Source of the DNA: Rhodanobacter sp.
GTDB taxonomy: Bacteria > Pseudomonadota > Gammaproteobacteria > Xanthomonadales > Rhodanobacteraceae
Length of the DNA stretch: 14,744 bases
Assembly (NCBI GenBank): GCA_026193555.1
Contig: JAPHUU010000429.1
Location: 1 to 14,744 of the forward strand
Direction of reading: 5' to 3'
The notes beneath the pieces are model-generated. The model had not been told where the DNA came from and made no database searches. It saw nothing but the letters and a program-made list of their open reading frames with translations. Of the stretch, positions 1 through 7,311 are shown one piece after another. Position numbers and translations under genes: made by a program. Numbering within the stretch: the stretch's first letter is position 1; each line of letters opens with the position of its first letter.

Positions 1-8
1 ATTTTTGA
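1..8 (+). CDS. ftsA: Possible last codons of ftsA (edge fragment)
   Basis: Only two bases of one codon, a Phe codon and a TGA at 6-8 are inside the window. A reading frame ending in x-Phe-stop fits the usual FtsA C-terminus (E. coli FtsA ends in Glu-Phe), and ftsA is the normal neighbour upstream of ftsZ. This is inference from context: the other two frames cannot be excluded from so few bases. Confidence 0.3.
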
Positions 9-82
9 GACTGAAACACGGTTTTTCGGGTGATGCAGGAGGCGTCACCACGGGCGAAGGGAACCTAGCCCACCACCAGGGA

Positions 83-112
83 CAGACAGGAGTTGCGATC
101 TCTGGTTACAAC
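83..112 (+). promoter_or_regulatory. Weak candidate sigma-70 promoter for ftsZ
   Basis: CAGACA (83-88) and TACAAC (107-112) each match 4 of 6 consensus bases and are 18 bp apart. Transcription would start about 20 nt before the ftsZ ATG. The match is poor. ftsZ is commonly driven by several promoters inside upstream dcw genes, so this may be fortuitous. Confidence 0.22.
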
Positions 113-138
113 GACAACAACTCTACGGAGGACGGGAA

Positions 139-1326
139 ATGTTTGAATTGATTGACAAGCTCGCACCCAATGCGGTGATCAAGGTGATCGGCGTCGGCGG
201 TGGCGGCGGCAATGCCGTGGCACACATGCTCAATGCCAACATCGAAGGCGTGGAATTCATTGTCGCCAATACCGACGCACAGGCGATGAACAGTTGTGGC
301 TCGCGCACCCATTTGCAGTTGGGTGGCAATGTGACGAAGGGGCTTGGCGCCGGCGCCAACCCCGAAGTCGGTCGGCAGGCGGCACTGGAGGACAGGGAGC
401 GCATCGAGGCCATGCTCGAAGGTGCCGACATGGTGTTCATCACCGCCGGCATGGGTGGTGGTACGGGTACCGGTGCGGCACCGGTGGTGGCCCAGCTGGC
501 CAAGGAAAAAGGCATCCTCACCGTGGCCGTGGTGACCAAGCCATTCCCGTTCGAGGGTCGCCGGCGCATGCAGGTCGCACTGAAGGGCATCGAGGATCTC
601 GCCCAGCATGTCGATTCGCTGATCACCGTGCCGAACGAGAAGCTGCTCAGCGTGCTGGGTCGCGAAGTGACACTGCTGAACGCTTTCAAGGCTGCGAATG
701 ACGTGTTGCAGGGCGCCGTGCAAGGTATCGCCGATTTGATCACTGCGCCCGGTCTGATCAACGTCGACTTTGCCGACGTGCGCACGGTGATGTCGGAGAT
801 GGGTCTGGCCATGATGGGCTCGGGCACCGCGCGAGGTGACGATCGGGCTCAGGCGGCAGCCGAGGCGGCCATCAAGAATCCGCTGCTGGAGGATGTCAAC
901 CTCAACGGCGCCTGCGGGATTCTCGTCAATGTCACGGCGGGCCCGAACCTGACCATGCGCGAATTCGACGAGATCGGCCGGATCATCCACGACTTCGCCA
1001 GCGAAGATGCCACGGTGGTGATGGGTACCTCGCTGGATCCGGAAATGAAGGATGACGTGCGTGTCACGGTCGTGGCCACCGGCCTCAATCGTGCGGCAGC
1101 CCCCCGGCAAACGATTCGCATGGTCGAGACCCAACAGGTGCAGATGCGGCCGCGGCCGGTCGTGTTGCGAACCGGCTCTGGTAACGAGGTGGTCGATTAT
1201 GCGCAGCCAGACCAGGTGGTCGGTGGTCACGGTCGCTCTGAATCAGGGATGGCATCAGGCAAGGGCACAGACCCGGGCTTCGACTACCTGGACATCCCGG
1301 CGTTCCTGCGCCGCCAAGCCGACTGA
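139..1326 (+). CDS. ftsZ: Cell division GTPase FtsZ (bacterial tubulin)
   Basis: FtsZ polymerises with GTP into the mid-cell Z ring that recruits the divisome. The 395-residue protein is complete and of normal family length. Visible landmarks are the N-terminal glycine run (G20-G24), the tubulin signature GGGTGTG at about 106-112, the T7 synergy loop with N208, D210 and D213 that completes the GTPase site of the next subunit, a variable linker of about 60 residues from 318, and the conserved C-terminal peptide with DYLDIPAFL at 382-390, the docking site for FtsA/ZipA-type anchors. The ATG is preceded by a strong Shine-Dalgarno (ACGGAGGA, 125-132), which fixes the start. It is followed by a long non-coding gap rather than by a close gene, and no T-tract terminator is visible, so read-through towards lpxC is possible. 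Confidence 0.99.
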   Translation: MFELIDKLAPNAVIKVIGVGGGGGNAVAHMLNANIEGVEFIVANTDAQAMNSCGSRTHLQLGGNVTKGLGAGANPEVGRQAALEDRERIEAMLEGADMVFITAGMGGGTGTGAAPVVAQLAKEKGILTVAVVTKPFPFEGRRRMQVALKGIEDLAQHVDSLITVPNEKLLSVLGREVTLLNAFKAANDVLQGAVQGIADLITAPGLINVDFADVRTVMSEMGLAMMGSGTARGDDRAQAAAEAAIKNPLLEDVNLNGACGILVNVTAGPNLTMREFDEIGRIIHDFASEDATVVMGTSLDPEMKDDVRVTVVATGLNRAAAPRQTIRMVETQQVQMRPRPVVLRTGSGNEVVDYAQPDQVVGGHGRSESGMASGKGTDPGFDYLDIPAFLRRQAD

Positions 1327-1490
1327 TGAATTTGCGCGAGCCAGAAAAAAGCGGAAGAATGGAACGAATACCGGTCGACCGGGTCAGTTTCCGGTCACGC
1401 CGGCTCGGTTCCGGATGTTCGTGTCGGTGGGTGCTGGTGCTTCTGGCGGATGACCTTGCCCGGGTTTGCGTTGGTAGATGATCCTGAAGA

Positions 1491-1541
1491 CTGTGCGTAT
1501 GGATGACGCACAGCCAGTGATGCGGGCCTTGCTCGCTGTGC
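1491..1541 (+). other. Mutually exclusive hairpins (possible RNA switch)
   Basis: Segment 2 (ACGCACAGC, 1506-1514) can pair with segment 1 (CTGTGCGT, 1491-1498; 8 bp, 7-nt loop) or, through GCACAGC (1508-1514), with segment 3 (GCTGTGC, 1535-1541; 7 bp, 20-nt loop). The two pairings exclude each other, the geometry used by attenuators. Pairing is seen directly in the sequence; regulation is inference, and no uridine tract follows segment 3. Confidence 0.3.
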
Positions 1542-1551
1542 TGGTTCGATG

Positions 1552-1583
1552 TCCCGTGCCGGATTCCCGTCCCAGGCACGGGA
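1552..1583. repeat. Inverted repeat, 9-bp stem, in ftsZ-lpxC spacer
   Basis: TCCCGTGCC (1552-1560) pairs perfectly with GGCACGGGA (1575-1583) around a 14-nt loop, and the palindrome CGTGTCGACACG (1586-1597) follows after two bases. Either an RNA hairpin or a protein-binding site would fit. There is no T-run after it. Confidence 0.5.
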
Positions 1584-1692
1584 GTCGTGTCGACACGCCT
1601 GCTTTGCATGCGGAGACACCGTGGATATGTGACCTGTATCCATGAATGACAAATGGAAGAGGGTTTTACAAGACTGTACGGTGCGGTTTGCT

Positions 1693-1720
1693 TTGTCACA
1701 GGTTAAAACTGTGTTAGCCT
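1693..1720 (+). promoter_or_regulatory. Probable lpxC promoter
   Basis: TTGTCA (1693-1698) is followed after 16 bp by an extended -10 element, TG at 1712-1713 then T and TAGCCT (1715-1720). A start near 1727 would give a leader of about 35 nt before lpxC. ACAG (1698-1701) and CTGT (1709-1712) form an inverted repeat between the two boxes, where a regulator could bind. The boxes are read directly; promoter activity is inferred. Confidence 0.5.
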
Positions 1721-1761
1721 CCGCTCCTGATTGGCTGCTGCCTCCACGGGTACCACTATCA

Positions 1762-2676
1762 ATGATCAAGCAGCGTACGCTCAAAAACATCATCCGGGCC
1801 ACCGGCGTCGGCTTGCACACTGGTGACAAGGTGTACATGACGCTGCGTCCGGCAGCACCCAATACCGGCATCATCTTCCGTCGTACGGATCTCGATCCGC
1901 CGGTGGATATCCGTGCACGCCAGGACAATGTCGGCGATACCCGATTGTCGACCACGCTGGTCAACGGTGATGTCCGCGTATCCACGGTCGAGCATCTGCT
2001 GTCGGCGATGGCCGGGCTGGGCATCGACAATGCCTATGTCGACCTGTCGGCGCCCGAAGTGCCGATCATGGATGGCAGCGCAGGACCGTTCGTGTTCCTG
2101 CTGCAGTCAGCGGGCATTGAAGAGCAAGCCGCCGCCAAACGCTTCATTCGCATCAAGAAGCCGGTGAAGGTGCAGGAAGGCGACAAGTGGGCCAGCTTCG
2201 ATCCGTTTGAAGGCTTCAAGGTCGGCTTCTCGATCGATTTCAACCATCCGATCATCAGCAAGCGGACCTCACGTGCGGAGATCGACTTCTCCACCACTTC
2301 CTTTGTCAAGGAAGTCAGCCGCGCGCGGACCTTCGGCTTCATGCGCGATATCGAGACGTTGCGTGAACACAACCTCGCGTTGGGTGGTTCGATGGACAAT
2401 GCGGTAGTTCTGGACGACTACCGCGTGCTGAACGAGGATGGTCTGCGCTACGAGGATGAATTCGTCAAGCACAAGATCCTCGATGCGATCGGTGACCTCT
2501 ACCTGCTTGGTCACAGCCTGATCGGCGCCTATCACGCGCACAAGTCCGGTCATGAATTGAACAACAAGCTGCTGCGCACCCTGATGGCCGACGCCACGGC
2601 GTGGGAAGAAGTCAGCTATGAGGACGATCCGGCGACATCGCCGATTTCCTACGCCCATCCCGCCCAGGCGATCTGA
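1762..2676 (+). CDS. lpxC: UDP-3-O-acyl-N-acetylglucosamine deacetylase LpxC
   Basis: LpxC is the cytosolic zinc deacetylase that commits UDP-(3-O-acyl)-GlcNAc to lipid A synthesis. The 304-residue product matches the family length (E. coli 305). The N-terminus MIKQRTLKN and the GVGLHTG segment (15-21) are typical. E77-H78 in the STVEH motif give the catalytic Glu and first zinc ligand, and the later [10 protein letters not shown] segment (about 237-242) gives the second His and the Asp ligand; HKSGHELNN carries the conserved late His. The frame is open for 40 more codons upstream to an ATG at 1642, but that start would lie upstream of the promoter and add residues the family lacks, so ATG 1762 is chosen. 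No strong Shine-Dalgarno is visible. It is terminated by the hairpin at 2714-2749. Confidence 0.98.
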   Translation: MIKQRTLKNIIRATGVGLHTGDKVYMTLRPAAPNTGIIFRRTDLDPPVDIRARQDNVGDTRLSTTLVNGDVRVSTVEHLLSAMAGLGIDNAYVDLSAPEVPIMDGSAGPFVFLLQSAGIEEQAAAKRFIRIKKPVKVQEGDKWASFDPFEGFKVGFSIDFNHPIISKRTSRAEIDFSTTSFVKEVSRARTFGFMRDIETLREHNLALGGSMDNAVVLDDYRVLNEDGLRYEDEFVKHKILDAIGDLYLLGHSLIGAYHAHKSGHELNNKLLRTLMADATAWEEVSYEDDPATSPISYAHPAQAI

Positions 2677-2713
2677 CTCGCGATTTGCCAGTCCGGATGT
2701 ACGGAATTTGCCA

Positions 2714-2749
2714 GCAACGGCCGCGTCTCAGACGCGGCCGTTGCGTTTT
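2714..2749 (+). terminator. Intrinsic terminator of lpxC
   Basis: A perfect 14-bp GC-rich stem, GCAACGGCCGCGTC (2714-2727) with its complement (2731-2744), closes a TCA loop and is followed by G and TTTT (2746-2749). It begins 37 nt after the lpxC stop. The T-tract is short but the stem is very stable. Confidence 0.85.
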
Positions 2750-2802
2750 GTGCGGCCGATTTCCCGAGCATCCCGACTTCACGCTTTGATCATGCCGAAT
2801 GG

Positions 2803-2827
2803 TATAGCGGGCCGCTGCCGTGCTATA
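2803..2827. repeat. Small inverted repeat TATAGC/GCTATA
   Basis: TATAGC (2803-2808) and GCTATA (2822-2827) are inverted copies separated by 13 bases in the 244-nt space between the convergent lpxC and dciA. Nothing else gene-like is visible in that space apart from the terminators. Confidence 0.3.
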
Positions 2828-2891
2828 AACCGTAGCTTCCAGGAACCCCAGCGACCCTGACAGGTTGCTCGGTATACGGGAAGAAAGATTA

Positions 2892-2908
2892 CGCCGGGTC
2901 CGTCGGCG
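2892..2908 (-). terminator. Weak candidate terminator of dciA
   Basis: CGCCG (2892-2896) and CGGCG (2904-2908) can form a 5-bp hairpin just after the dciA stop. On the minus strand it is followed by a partly T-rich run. The stem is short, so the call is tentative. Confidence 0.25.
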
Positions 2909-2920
2909 CGGTCTTTTCGA

Positions 2921-3385
2921 TCAGGAATCAGCGGTTTCGGCGAGGGACGCCAGCTCGAGAAACAGCACCCGCAATTCGGGGTCTGACATTGACGCGGCGG
3001 CGGCCCTGAGATGGGTGGCTGCCGCTGGCGAAAGGGTTTTTGACCTAACCGGCTCTGTTGTGACCGGTGGTCGGGGGGCCACTTTCACGGTGACTGAACT
3101 GGCGCATGTGCCGATGGCTCGTGCGGAGGCAAGGATCTGTGTCTGCATCAACCGCAGGCGCGACGCCCATGCCGGTGAAGACGCCAGAAAGACGAGGCGG
3201 TCGTTGCGCAGGTTGGCGAATCTCACCTGCTCGCGCAACGGCGACGGCAACGTCTGGCGCAGGGCGCGATCCAGCGCTTCGAGCACGCCGGCCTTCTTGG
3301 CCAGCGTGGCGAAGGAGCCGCATTCGACGATGGACTTCGGTCCATGGCCGCTGCGGCGCGAAGTTGCTGGCGAGGCGTTTTGCAT
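2921..3385 (-). CDS. dciA: DUF721/DciA-family replicative helicase loader
   Basis: DciA proteins (DUF721) deliver DnaB helicase at replication initiation in bacteria that lack the phage-derived DnaC or DnaI loaders. The 154-residue product has the DUF721 core at about 25-105: an amphipathic helix ending in LREQVRFANLRND, a LVFLASSPAWASRLR segment with the conserved Trp near 73, and a terminal SVTVKV strand. A Leu/Ala-rich helical tail (about 118-152) follows. The frame is open further upstream but the family N-terminus fits ATG 3385; no clear Shine-Dalgarno is seen, so the start is moderately certain. It lies opposite to its neighbours, convergent with lpxC and divergent from the M23 gene by 27 bp. 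A DUF721 gene between lpxC and secA is, as I recall, also found in Pseudomonas. Family assignment is by pattern recognition. Confidence 0.85.
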   Translation of the reverse strand: MQNASPATSRRSGHGPKSIVECGSFATLAKKAGVLEALDRALRQTLPSPLREQVRFANLRNDRLVFLASSPAWASRLRLMQTQILASARAIGTCASSVTVKVAPRPPVTTEPVRSKTLSPAAATHLRAAAASMSDPELRVLFLELASLAETADS

Positions 3386-3412
3386 GGTGCCGGGAATAGA
3401 TTCTGGAAAGAT

Positions 3413-4342
3413 ATGCAAATCATACTCGTCTCTCGTGCCCGGAAATTGCCAAGAACGTTTGATCTGGCGAATCCTAGGCTGCGACTGAAATTGCTGGCTG
3501 GCTTGGCACTGGCGCTGCTTGGCTGTGTCGGCATCGGGGGGGTGCTGGCGCTGACCGTCGCCAGTCCTCGCGATCGGGCACTGGCGCAGATTCACCAACT
3601 TCAGCAGCAGATCCGCCAACAGGATGTGCAACTGGTTGGCGTTCGCATGGATGCCCGGCGCGGGCTCGACGCGCTGGCGATGAAGCTGGGGCAGTTGCAG
3701 GCGCAATCGACGCGGCTCAATGCGCTGGGCGAACGTCTGGCTGAGGTGGGCAAGCTCGACGCTGGCGAATTCAATTTCGATCAGCCGCCGGCCGTAGGCG
3801 GCGTCGAGGACGCCACTGGGAGTGCGTATGCACTGCCACAGGCACTCGACAGCAGTATCACCCAGTTGGCGGCCCAGTTCGACACACAGCAGGCGCAACT
3901 GTCGGCGTTACAGAGCCTTTTGCTGGACGCCAGGATCGAGTCGAACCTGAAACCCACCGGCATGCCGGTGCAGGGCTACATCTCCTCCTACTTTGGCGTG
4001 CGTGCCGATCCCTTCGACGGCCACTCGGCGAGGCATACCGGCATCGACATCGCAACCCCTTACGGTACGCCAGTGCACACGGTGGCCGAGGGCATGGTGA
4101 CCTTTGCCGGCGTGCGACGTGGCTACGGCAATGTGGTCGAGATTGACCATGGCAACGGCTACATGACCCGTTATGCGCACAACAGCAAGCTGGAAGTGCA
4201 CCCGGGGCAACATGTCCAGGTGGGTGAAGTCATAGCCAAGGCGGGCTCCACTGGACGTTCTACCGGTTCGCATGTCCACTTCGAGGTCTGGTACAACGGT
4301 CGCGTGGTGAATCCGCTCGCCTATGCACGCAACCATCGGTGA
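3413..4342 (+). CDS. Membrane-anchored M23 (LytM) peptidoglycan endopeptidase
   Basis: M23 peptidases are zinc enzymes that cut peptide cross-links in peptidoglycan. The 309-residue product has a basic N-terminus, one membrane segment at about 27-49, a Gln/Leu-rich probable coiled coil (about 55-115), a variable linker, and a C-terminal LytM domain (about 185-305). The catalytic set is intact: H208 and D212 (HTGID), H256 (RYAH), and H287 with H289 (HVH). It is therefore likely an active enzyme, unlike degenerate amidase activators such as EnvC and NlpD, with the domain in the periplasm. ATG 3413 is chosen because GGAAAG (3405-3410) precedes it; the frame is open 23 codons further upstream but those residues overlap dciA. 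It occupies the lpxC-secA interval that holds secM in E. coli. The natural substrate cannot be told from sequence. Confidence 0.93.
   Translation: MQIILVSRARKLPRTFDLANPRLRLKLLAGLALALLGCVGIGGVLALTVASPRDRALAQIHQLQQQIRQQDVQLVGVRMDARRGLDALAMKLGQLQAQSTRLNALGERLAEVGKLDAGEFNFDQPPAVGGVEDATGSAYALPQALDSSITQLAAQFDTQQAQLSALQSLLLDARIESNLKPTGMPVQGYISSYFGVRADPFDGHSARHTGIDIATPYGTPVHTVAEGMVTFAGVRRGYGNVVEIDHGNGYMTRYAHNSKLEVHPGQHVQVGEVIAKAGSTGRSTGSHVHFEVWYNGRVVNPLAYARNHR
3419..3424 (-). promoter_or_regulatory. Candidate -10 box for dciA inside the M23 gene
   Basis: On the minus strand this reads TATGAT, matching 5 of 6 consensus bases, about 34 nt upstream of the dciA start. No good -35 is found at 16-18 bp. 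It overlaps the first codons of the divergent M23 gene. Confidence 0.25.
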
Positions 4343-4347
4343 TCCAA

Positions 4348-4376
4348 GGCGGCGGTCAGGTCACTTGCCGCCCTTG
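4348..4376 (+). terminator. Weak hairpin after the M23 gene
   Basis: GGCGGC (4348-4353) can pair with GCCGCC (4367-4372) over a 13-nt loop, only six bases after the M23 stop codon. It is followed by CTTG and a poor T-tract (GAATTTG), so termination may be partial. Confidence 0.3.
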
Positions 4377-4442
4377 AATTTGCCCGCTCTCGCCACCATT
4401 CCGAATCGCTGGACCCGCATCCGGATGAGCCGTGCGCCGATG

Positions 4443-4460
4443 AGCATGTAGTAACATGCT
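4443..4460. promoter_or_regulatory. Palindrome upstream of secA
   Basis: AGCATGT (4443-4449) and ACATGCT (4454-4460) form a perfect 7-bp inverted repeat with a 4-bp spacer, 50 nt before the secA ATG. It contains a possible -10 box, TAACAT (4452-4457), without a good -35. It could be an operator or a leader hairpin; neither is shown. Confidence 0.4.
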
Positions 4461-4510
4461 TGATTGGCCCGTGCCGTTGCGGGCAATCTGTTTCCCAATC
4501 CGGAAGATCG

Positions 4511-7234
4511 ATGTTCAATCGTGCCCTGACGAGCCTTTTCGGTAGCCGCAACGAACGTGTGCTGCGCCAGCTTTCCAGAACTGTCACACGCATCAACGCG
4601 CTGGAGCCCGAGTTCGAGAAATTGAGCGACGACGGCCTGCGGGCCAAGACGGAGGATTTCAAGCAACGCGTCGCCGCCGGCGAGTCGCTGGACAAGCTTT
4701 TGCCGGAAGCCTTTGCCGTGGTGCGCGAGGCGGCAAAGCGCACGCTGGGCATGCGTCCCTATGACGTTCAGCTGATCGGCGGCATGGTGCTGCACTCGGG
4801 CAAGATCGCCGAAATGCGCACCGGCGAGGGTAAGACCCTGGTCGCCACGCTGCCGGTATATCTCAATGCGCTCGCCGGCAAGGGTGTGCATGTGGTCACC
4901 GTCAACGACTATCTGGCGCGGCGCGATTCGGCACAGATGGGCAAGCTCTACAACTTTCTTGGCCTCAGTGTCGACGTGGTCTATCCAGGCATGGACCATG
5001 CTGACAAGCATGCCGCATACGCTGCCGACATCACCTACGGCACCAACAACGAATTCGGTTTCGACTATCTGCGCGACAACATGGCGTTGAGCAAGGAGCA
5101 GCGCTATCAGCGCGGCTTGCACTATGCGATCGTGGATGAGGTCGATTCGATCCTGATCGACGAGGCGCGCACGCCGCTGATCATCTCCGGACCGGCTGAG
5201 GACTCGCCCCAGCTTTACATGGCGGTCAACAAGATCGTCCCAAACATGATTCGTCAGCAGGAAGAGGAGGGCAGCGGCGACTACTGGGTCGACGAGAAGC
5301 AGAAGCAGGTACACCTGTCCGAGGAAGGGATGCAGCATGCCGACGAGCTGCTGCGCGAAGCCGGGGTGATCGAGCAGGACAGTGGCCTGTACGATTCCAA
5401 AAACCTGGCGATCGTCCACCATCTCAACGCGGCGCTGCGCGCCAACGGAATCTATCAGCGCGATGTCGACTACATCGTGCGCGATGGCGAGGTCATCATC
5501 GTCGATGAATTCACCGGGCGCACCCTGGCGGGGCGTCGCTGGTCCGACGGCCTGCATCAGGCGGTCGAGGCAAAGGAAGGCGTGCCGATCCAGCGCGAGA
5601 ACCAGACCCTGGCGACGGTGACGTTCCAGAACCTGTTCCGCATGTACAAGAAGCTGGCCGGCATGACCGGCACGGCAGATACCGAGGCGTTCGAGTTCCA
5701 GAGCATCTACGGTCTGGAAGTGGTGGTGATTCCCACCCACATGCCGATGATCCGCAAGGACAATCCGGACATGATCTTCCTGTCGCAGGATCCGAAGTAT
5801 CGCTCGGTGATCGAGGACATCAAGGATTGCCACAAGCGCGGTCAGCCAGTGCTTGTCGGCACCACCTCGATCGAGGTGTCCGAACTGCTGTCCGGTCTGC
5901 TGGCCAAGGCCAAGGTGCAGCATGAAGTACTCAACGCGAAACAGCACGAGCGCGAAGCACACATCGTGGCCCAGGCGGGCGCTCCTGGCCAGGTAACGAT
6001 CGCCACCAACATGGCCGGCCGCGGTACCGATATCGTGCTCGGCGGCAGCCTCGAAGCCATCATGGCCAAGCTGCCGGCGGACGCCAGCGAGATGGACCGC
6101 CAGCGAGCCAAGGCCGAATGGAAGAAGCTGCACGAAAAAGTGCTCGCTGCAGGTGGCCTGCATATCATTGGCACCGAGCGGCACGAGTCGAGGCGTATCG
6201 ACAACCAGTTGCGCGGCCGTTCCGGTCGACAGGGTGATCCAGGCTCCTCGCGTTTCTATCTGTCGCTGGAGGACAACCTCCTGCGCATCTTCGGTGGCGA
6301 AGGCCTGGTGCGCTGGATGAAGCGCTTCGGCATGAAGGACGACGACGCGCTGGAAGATCGCATGATCAGCCGGCAGATCGAGAAGGCCCAGCGCAAGGTC
6401 GAGCAGCACAACTTCGACATCCGCAAGCACCTGCTGGAATTCGATGACGTCGCCAATGATCAGCGCAAGGTCATCTATCGCCAGCGTGACGAACTGCTCG
6501 AGGGCGAGGACGTCTCGGCAACGGTAGCCGACATTCGAGAGGATGTGGTGCAGTCGATGGTGCTCAGGCACGTGCCGGTGGAAAGCATCGACGAACAATG
6601 GCATCTGGCTGACCTCGATCGAGAGCTGGAGAGCGAATTCGGGTTATCGCTCGATCTGAAGCACTGGGTCGAACAGCAGCATGAGCTCGACGCCGAACGG
6701 ATCCTTGGTCATGTCAGCGGGGCCGTTGACGAATTCTTCAAGACCAAGGAGGAGCAGATCGGCGCCGAGACCATGCGCCAGCTTGAGAAGCACATCATGC
6801 TGACCGTGGTCGACAATGCCTGGAAGGATCATCTGGCGAATATGGACTATCTGCGCCAGGGCATCTATCTGGTCGGCTACGCCCAGCAGGATCCGAAGCA
6901 GGCGTTCAAGCGCGAGTCGTTCAGACTGTTCTCCGAGATGCTCGACCGGATCAAGGCCGAGGTGGTGCAGATGCTGGCACGCATCCGCGTCCGCAGCGAG
7001 GAAGAGGTCGCCGCGATGGAGGCTGAGCAGCAGAGAATCGCCGAACGTCTGCAGAAGCAGATGCTCGCTACGGGTGGTGGCGCTCCGGCCGAAACGTTCG
7101 GGGCCGGCGGCGCGGTGGCAGCTGGCGCAGCGTCGGGTGCCGTGCAGCATGCCGGACCGAAGGTCGGTCGCAACGAGCCATGTCCTTGCGGCTCGGGCAA
7201 GAAGTACAAGCACTGTCATGGGCAACTGGCCTGA
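4511..7234 (+). CDS. secA: Preprotein translocase ATPase SecA
   Basis: SecA drives unfolded preproteins through SecYEG by ATP hydrolysis. The 907-residue product is full length (E. coli 901). Visible are the Walker A GEGKT (105-109), the DEAD-like Walker B DEVD (209-212) followed by the [11 protein letters not shown] segment, the preprotein cross-linking region (about 225-375), the second helicase half with NMAGRGTDI and [17 protein letters not shown], and a C-terminal zinc motif with C891, C893, C902 and H903 used for SecB and phospholipid contact. A Shine-Dalgarno (GGAAG, 4502-4506) precedes ATG 4511; the frame extends 17 codons upstream but those residues are not SecA-like. I find no secM-like arrest motif upstream, so E. 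coli-type SecM control appears absent. It ends at a strong terminator. Confidence 0.99.
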   Translation: MFNRALTSLFGSRNERVLRQLSRTVTRINALEPEFEKLSDDGLRAKTEDFKQRVAAGESLDKLLPEAFAVVREAAKRTLGMRPYDVQLIGGMVLHSGKIAEMRTGEGKTLVATLPVYLNALAGKGVHVVTVNDYLARRDSAQMGKLYNFLGLSVDVVYPGMDHADKHAAYAADITYGTNNEFGFDYLRDNMALSKEQRYQRGLHYAIVDEVDSILIDEARTPLIISGPAEDSPQLYMAVNKIVPNMIRQQEEEGSGDYWVDEKQKQVHLSEEGMQHADELLREAGVIEQDSGLYDSKNLAIVHHLNAALRANGIYQRDVDYIVRDGEVIIVDEFTGRTLAGRRWSDGLHQAVEAKEGVPIQRENQTLATVTFQNLFRMYKKLAGMTGTADTEAFEFQSIYGLEVVVIPTHMPMIRKDNPDMIFLSQDPKYRSVIEDIKDCHKRGQPVLVGTTSIEVSELLSGLLAKAKVQHEVLNAKQHEREAHIVAQAGAPGQVTIATNMAGRGTDIVLGGSLEAIMAKLPADASEMDRQRAKAEWKKLHEKVLAAGGLHIIGTERHESRRIDNQLRGRSGRQGDPGSSRFYLSLEDNLLRIFGGEGLVRWMKRFGMKDDDALEDRMISRQIEKAQRKVEQHNFDIRKHLLEFDDVANDQRKVIYRQRDELLEGEDVSATVADIREDVVQSMVLRHVPVESIDEQWHLADLDRELESEFGLSLDLKHWVEQQHELDAERILGHVSGAVDEFFKTKEEQIGAETMRQLEKHIMLTVVDNAWKDHLANMDYLRQGIYLVGYAQQDPKQAFKRESFRLFSEMLDRIKAEVVQMLARIRVRSEEEVAAMEAEQQRIAERLQKQMLATGGGAPAETFGAGGAVAAGAASGAVQHAGPKVGRNEPCPCGSGKKYKHCHGQLA

Positions 7235-7247
7235 ATCTTTCCGGTAG

Positions 7248-7283
7248 CCAATAAAAACCCCGCTGCGGCGGGGTTTTTATTGG
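7248..7283. terminator. Bidirectional intrinsic terminator, secA / apaH
   Basis: A perfect 16-bp stem, CCAATAAAAACCCCGC (7248-7263) with its complement (7268-7283), encloses a TGCG loop. The GC core is flanked by A5 on the left and T5 on the right, so each strand reads as GC hairpin plus T-run. It sits between the convergent secA and apaH stop codons and serves both. Confidence 0.95.
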
Positions 7284-7311
7284 AGAAGGCTGAGGTCGAT
7301 CCCTCGCATTC

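Larger units (their letters stand above)
1327..1761 (+). other. Gene-free ftsZ-lpxC spacer rich in inverted repeats
   Basis: This 435-nt stretch has no convincing gene. It holds the 12-bp palindrome CCGGTCGACCGG (1371-1382), an 8-bp hairpin CTGTGCGT/ACGCACAG (1491-1498 with 1506-1513), a 9-bp hairpin TCCCGTGCC/GGCACGGGA (1552-1560 with 1575-1583), and a second GTCGAC-centred palindrome CGTGTCGACACG (1586-1597). None is followed by a T-run, so they are not standard terminators. The lpxC promoter candidate lies at its right end. A 48-codon frame (1499-1645) is open but has mixed codon use and a poor ribosome site. Confidence 0.6.

Noticed and set aside
1499..1645. 48-codon frame in the ftsZ-lpxC spacer as a small gene or leader peptide
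   Set aside because: Third positions are not GC-biased like the neighbours, it includes rare codons (AGG, ATA), and the ribosome site is only GAAGA. It also runs through hairpins, which better explain the sequence.
1642..1761. N-terminal extension of LpxC from ATG 1642
   Set aside because: The 40 extra residues are not LpxC-like and the probable promoter (1693-1720) lies inside them.
2865..3488. 207-codon plus-strand frame opposite dciA
   Set aside because: The minus-strand frame carries the DUF721 pattern; the plus frame shows none and is Arg/Ser-rich, as antisense frames often are.
4361..6604. 747-codon open frame on the minus strand across secA
   Set aside because: It is antisense to secA, rich in His, Leu and Val with no recognisable domain. 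Long antisense frames are expected in GC-rich genes because the complement of GC-ending codons rarely yields stops.
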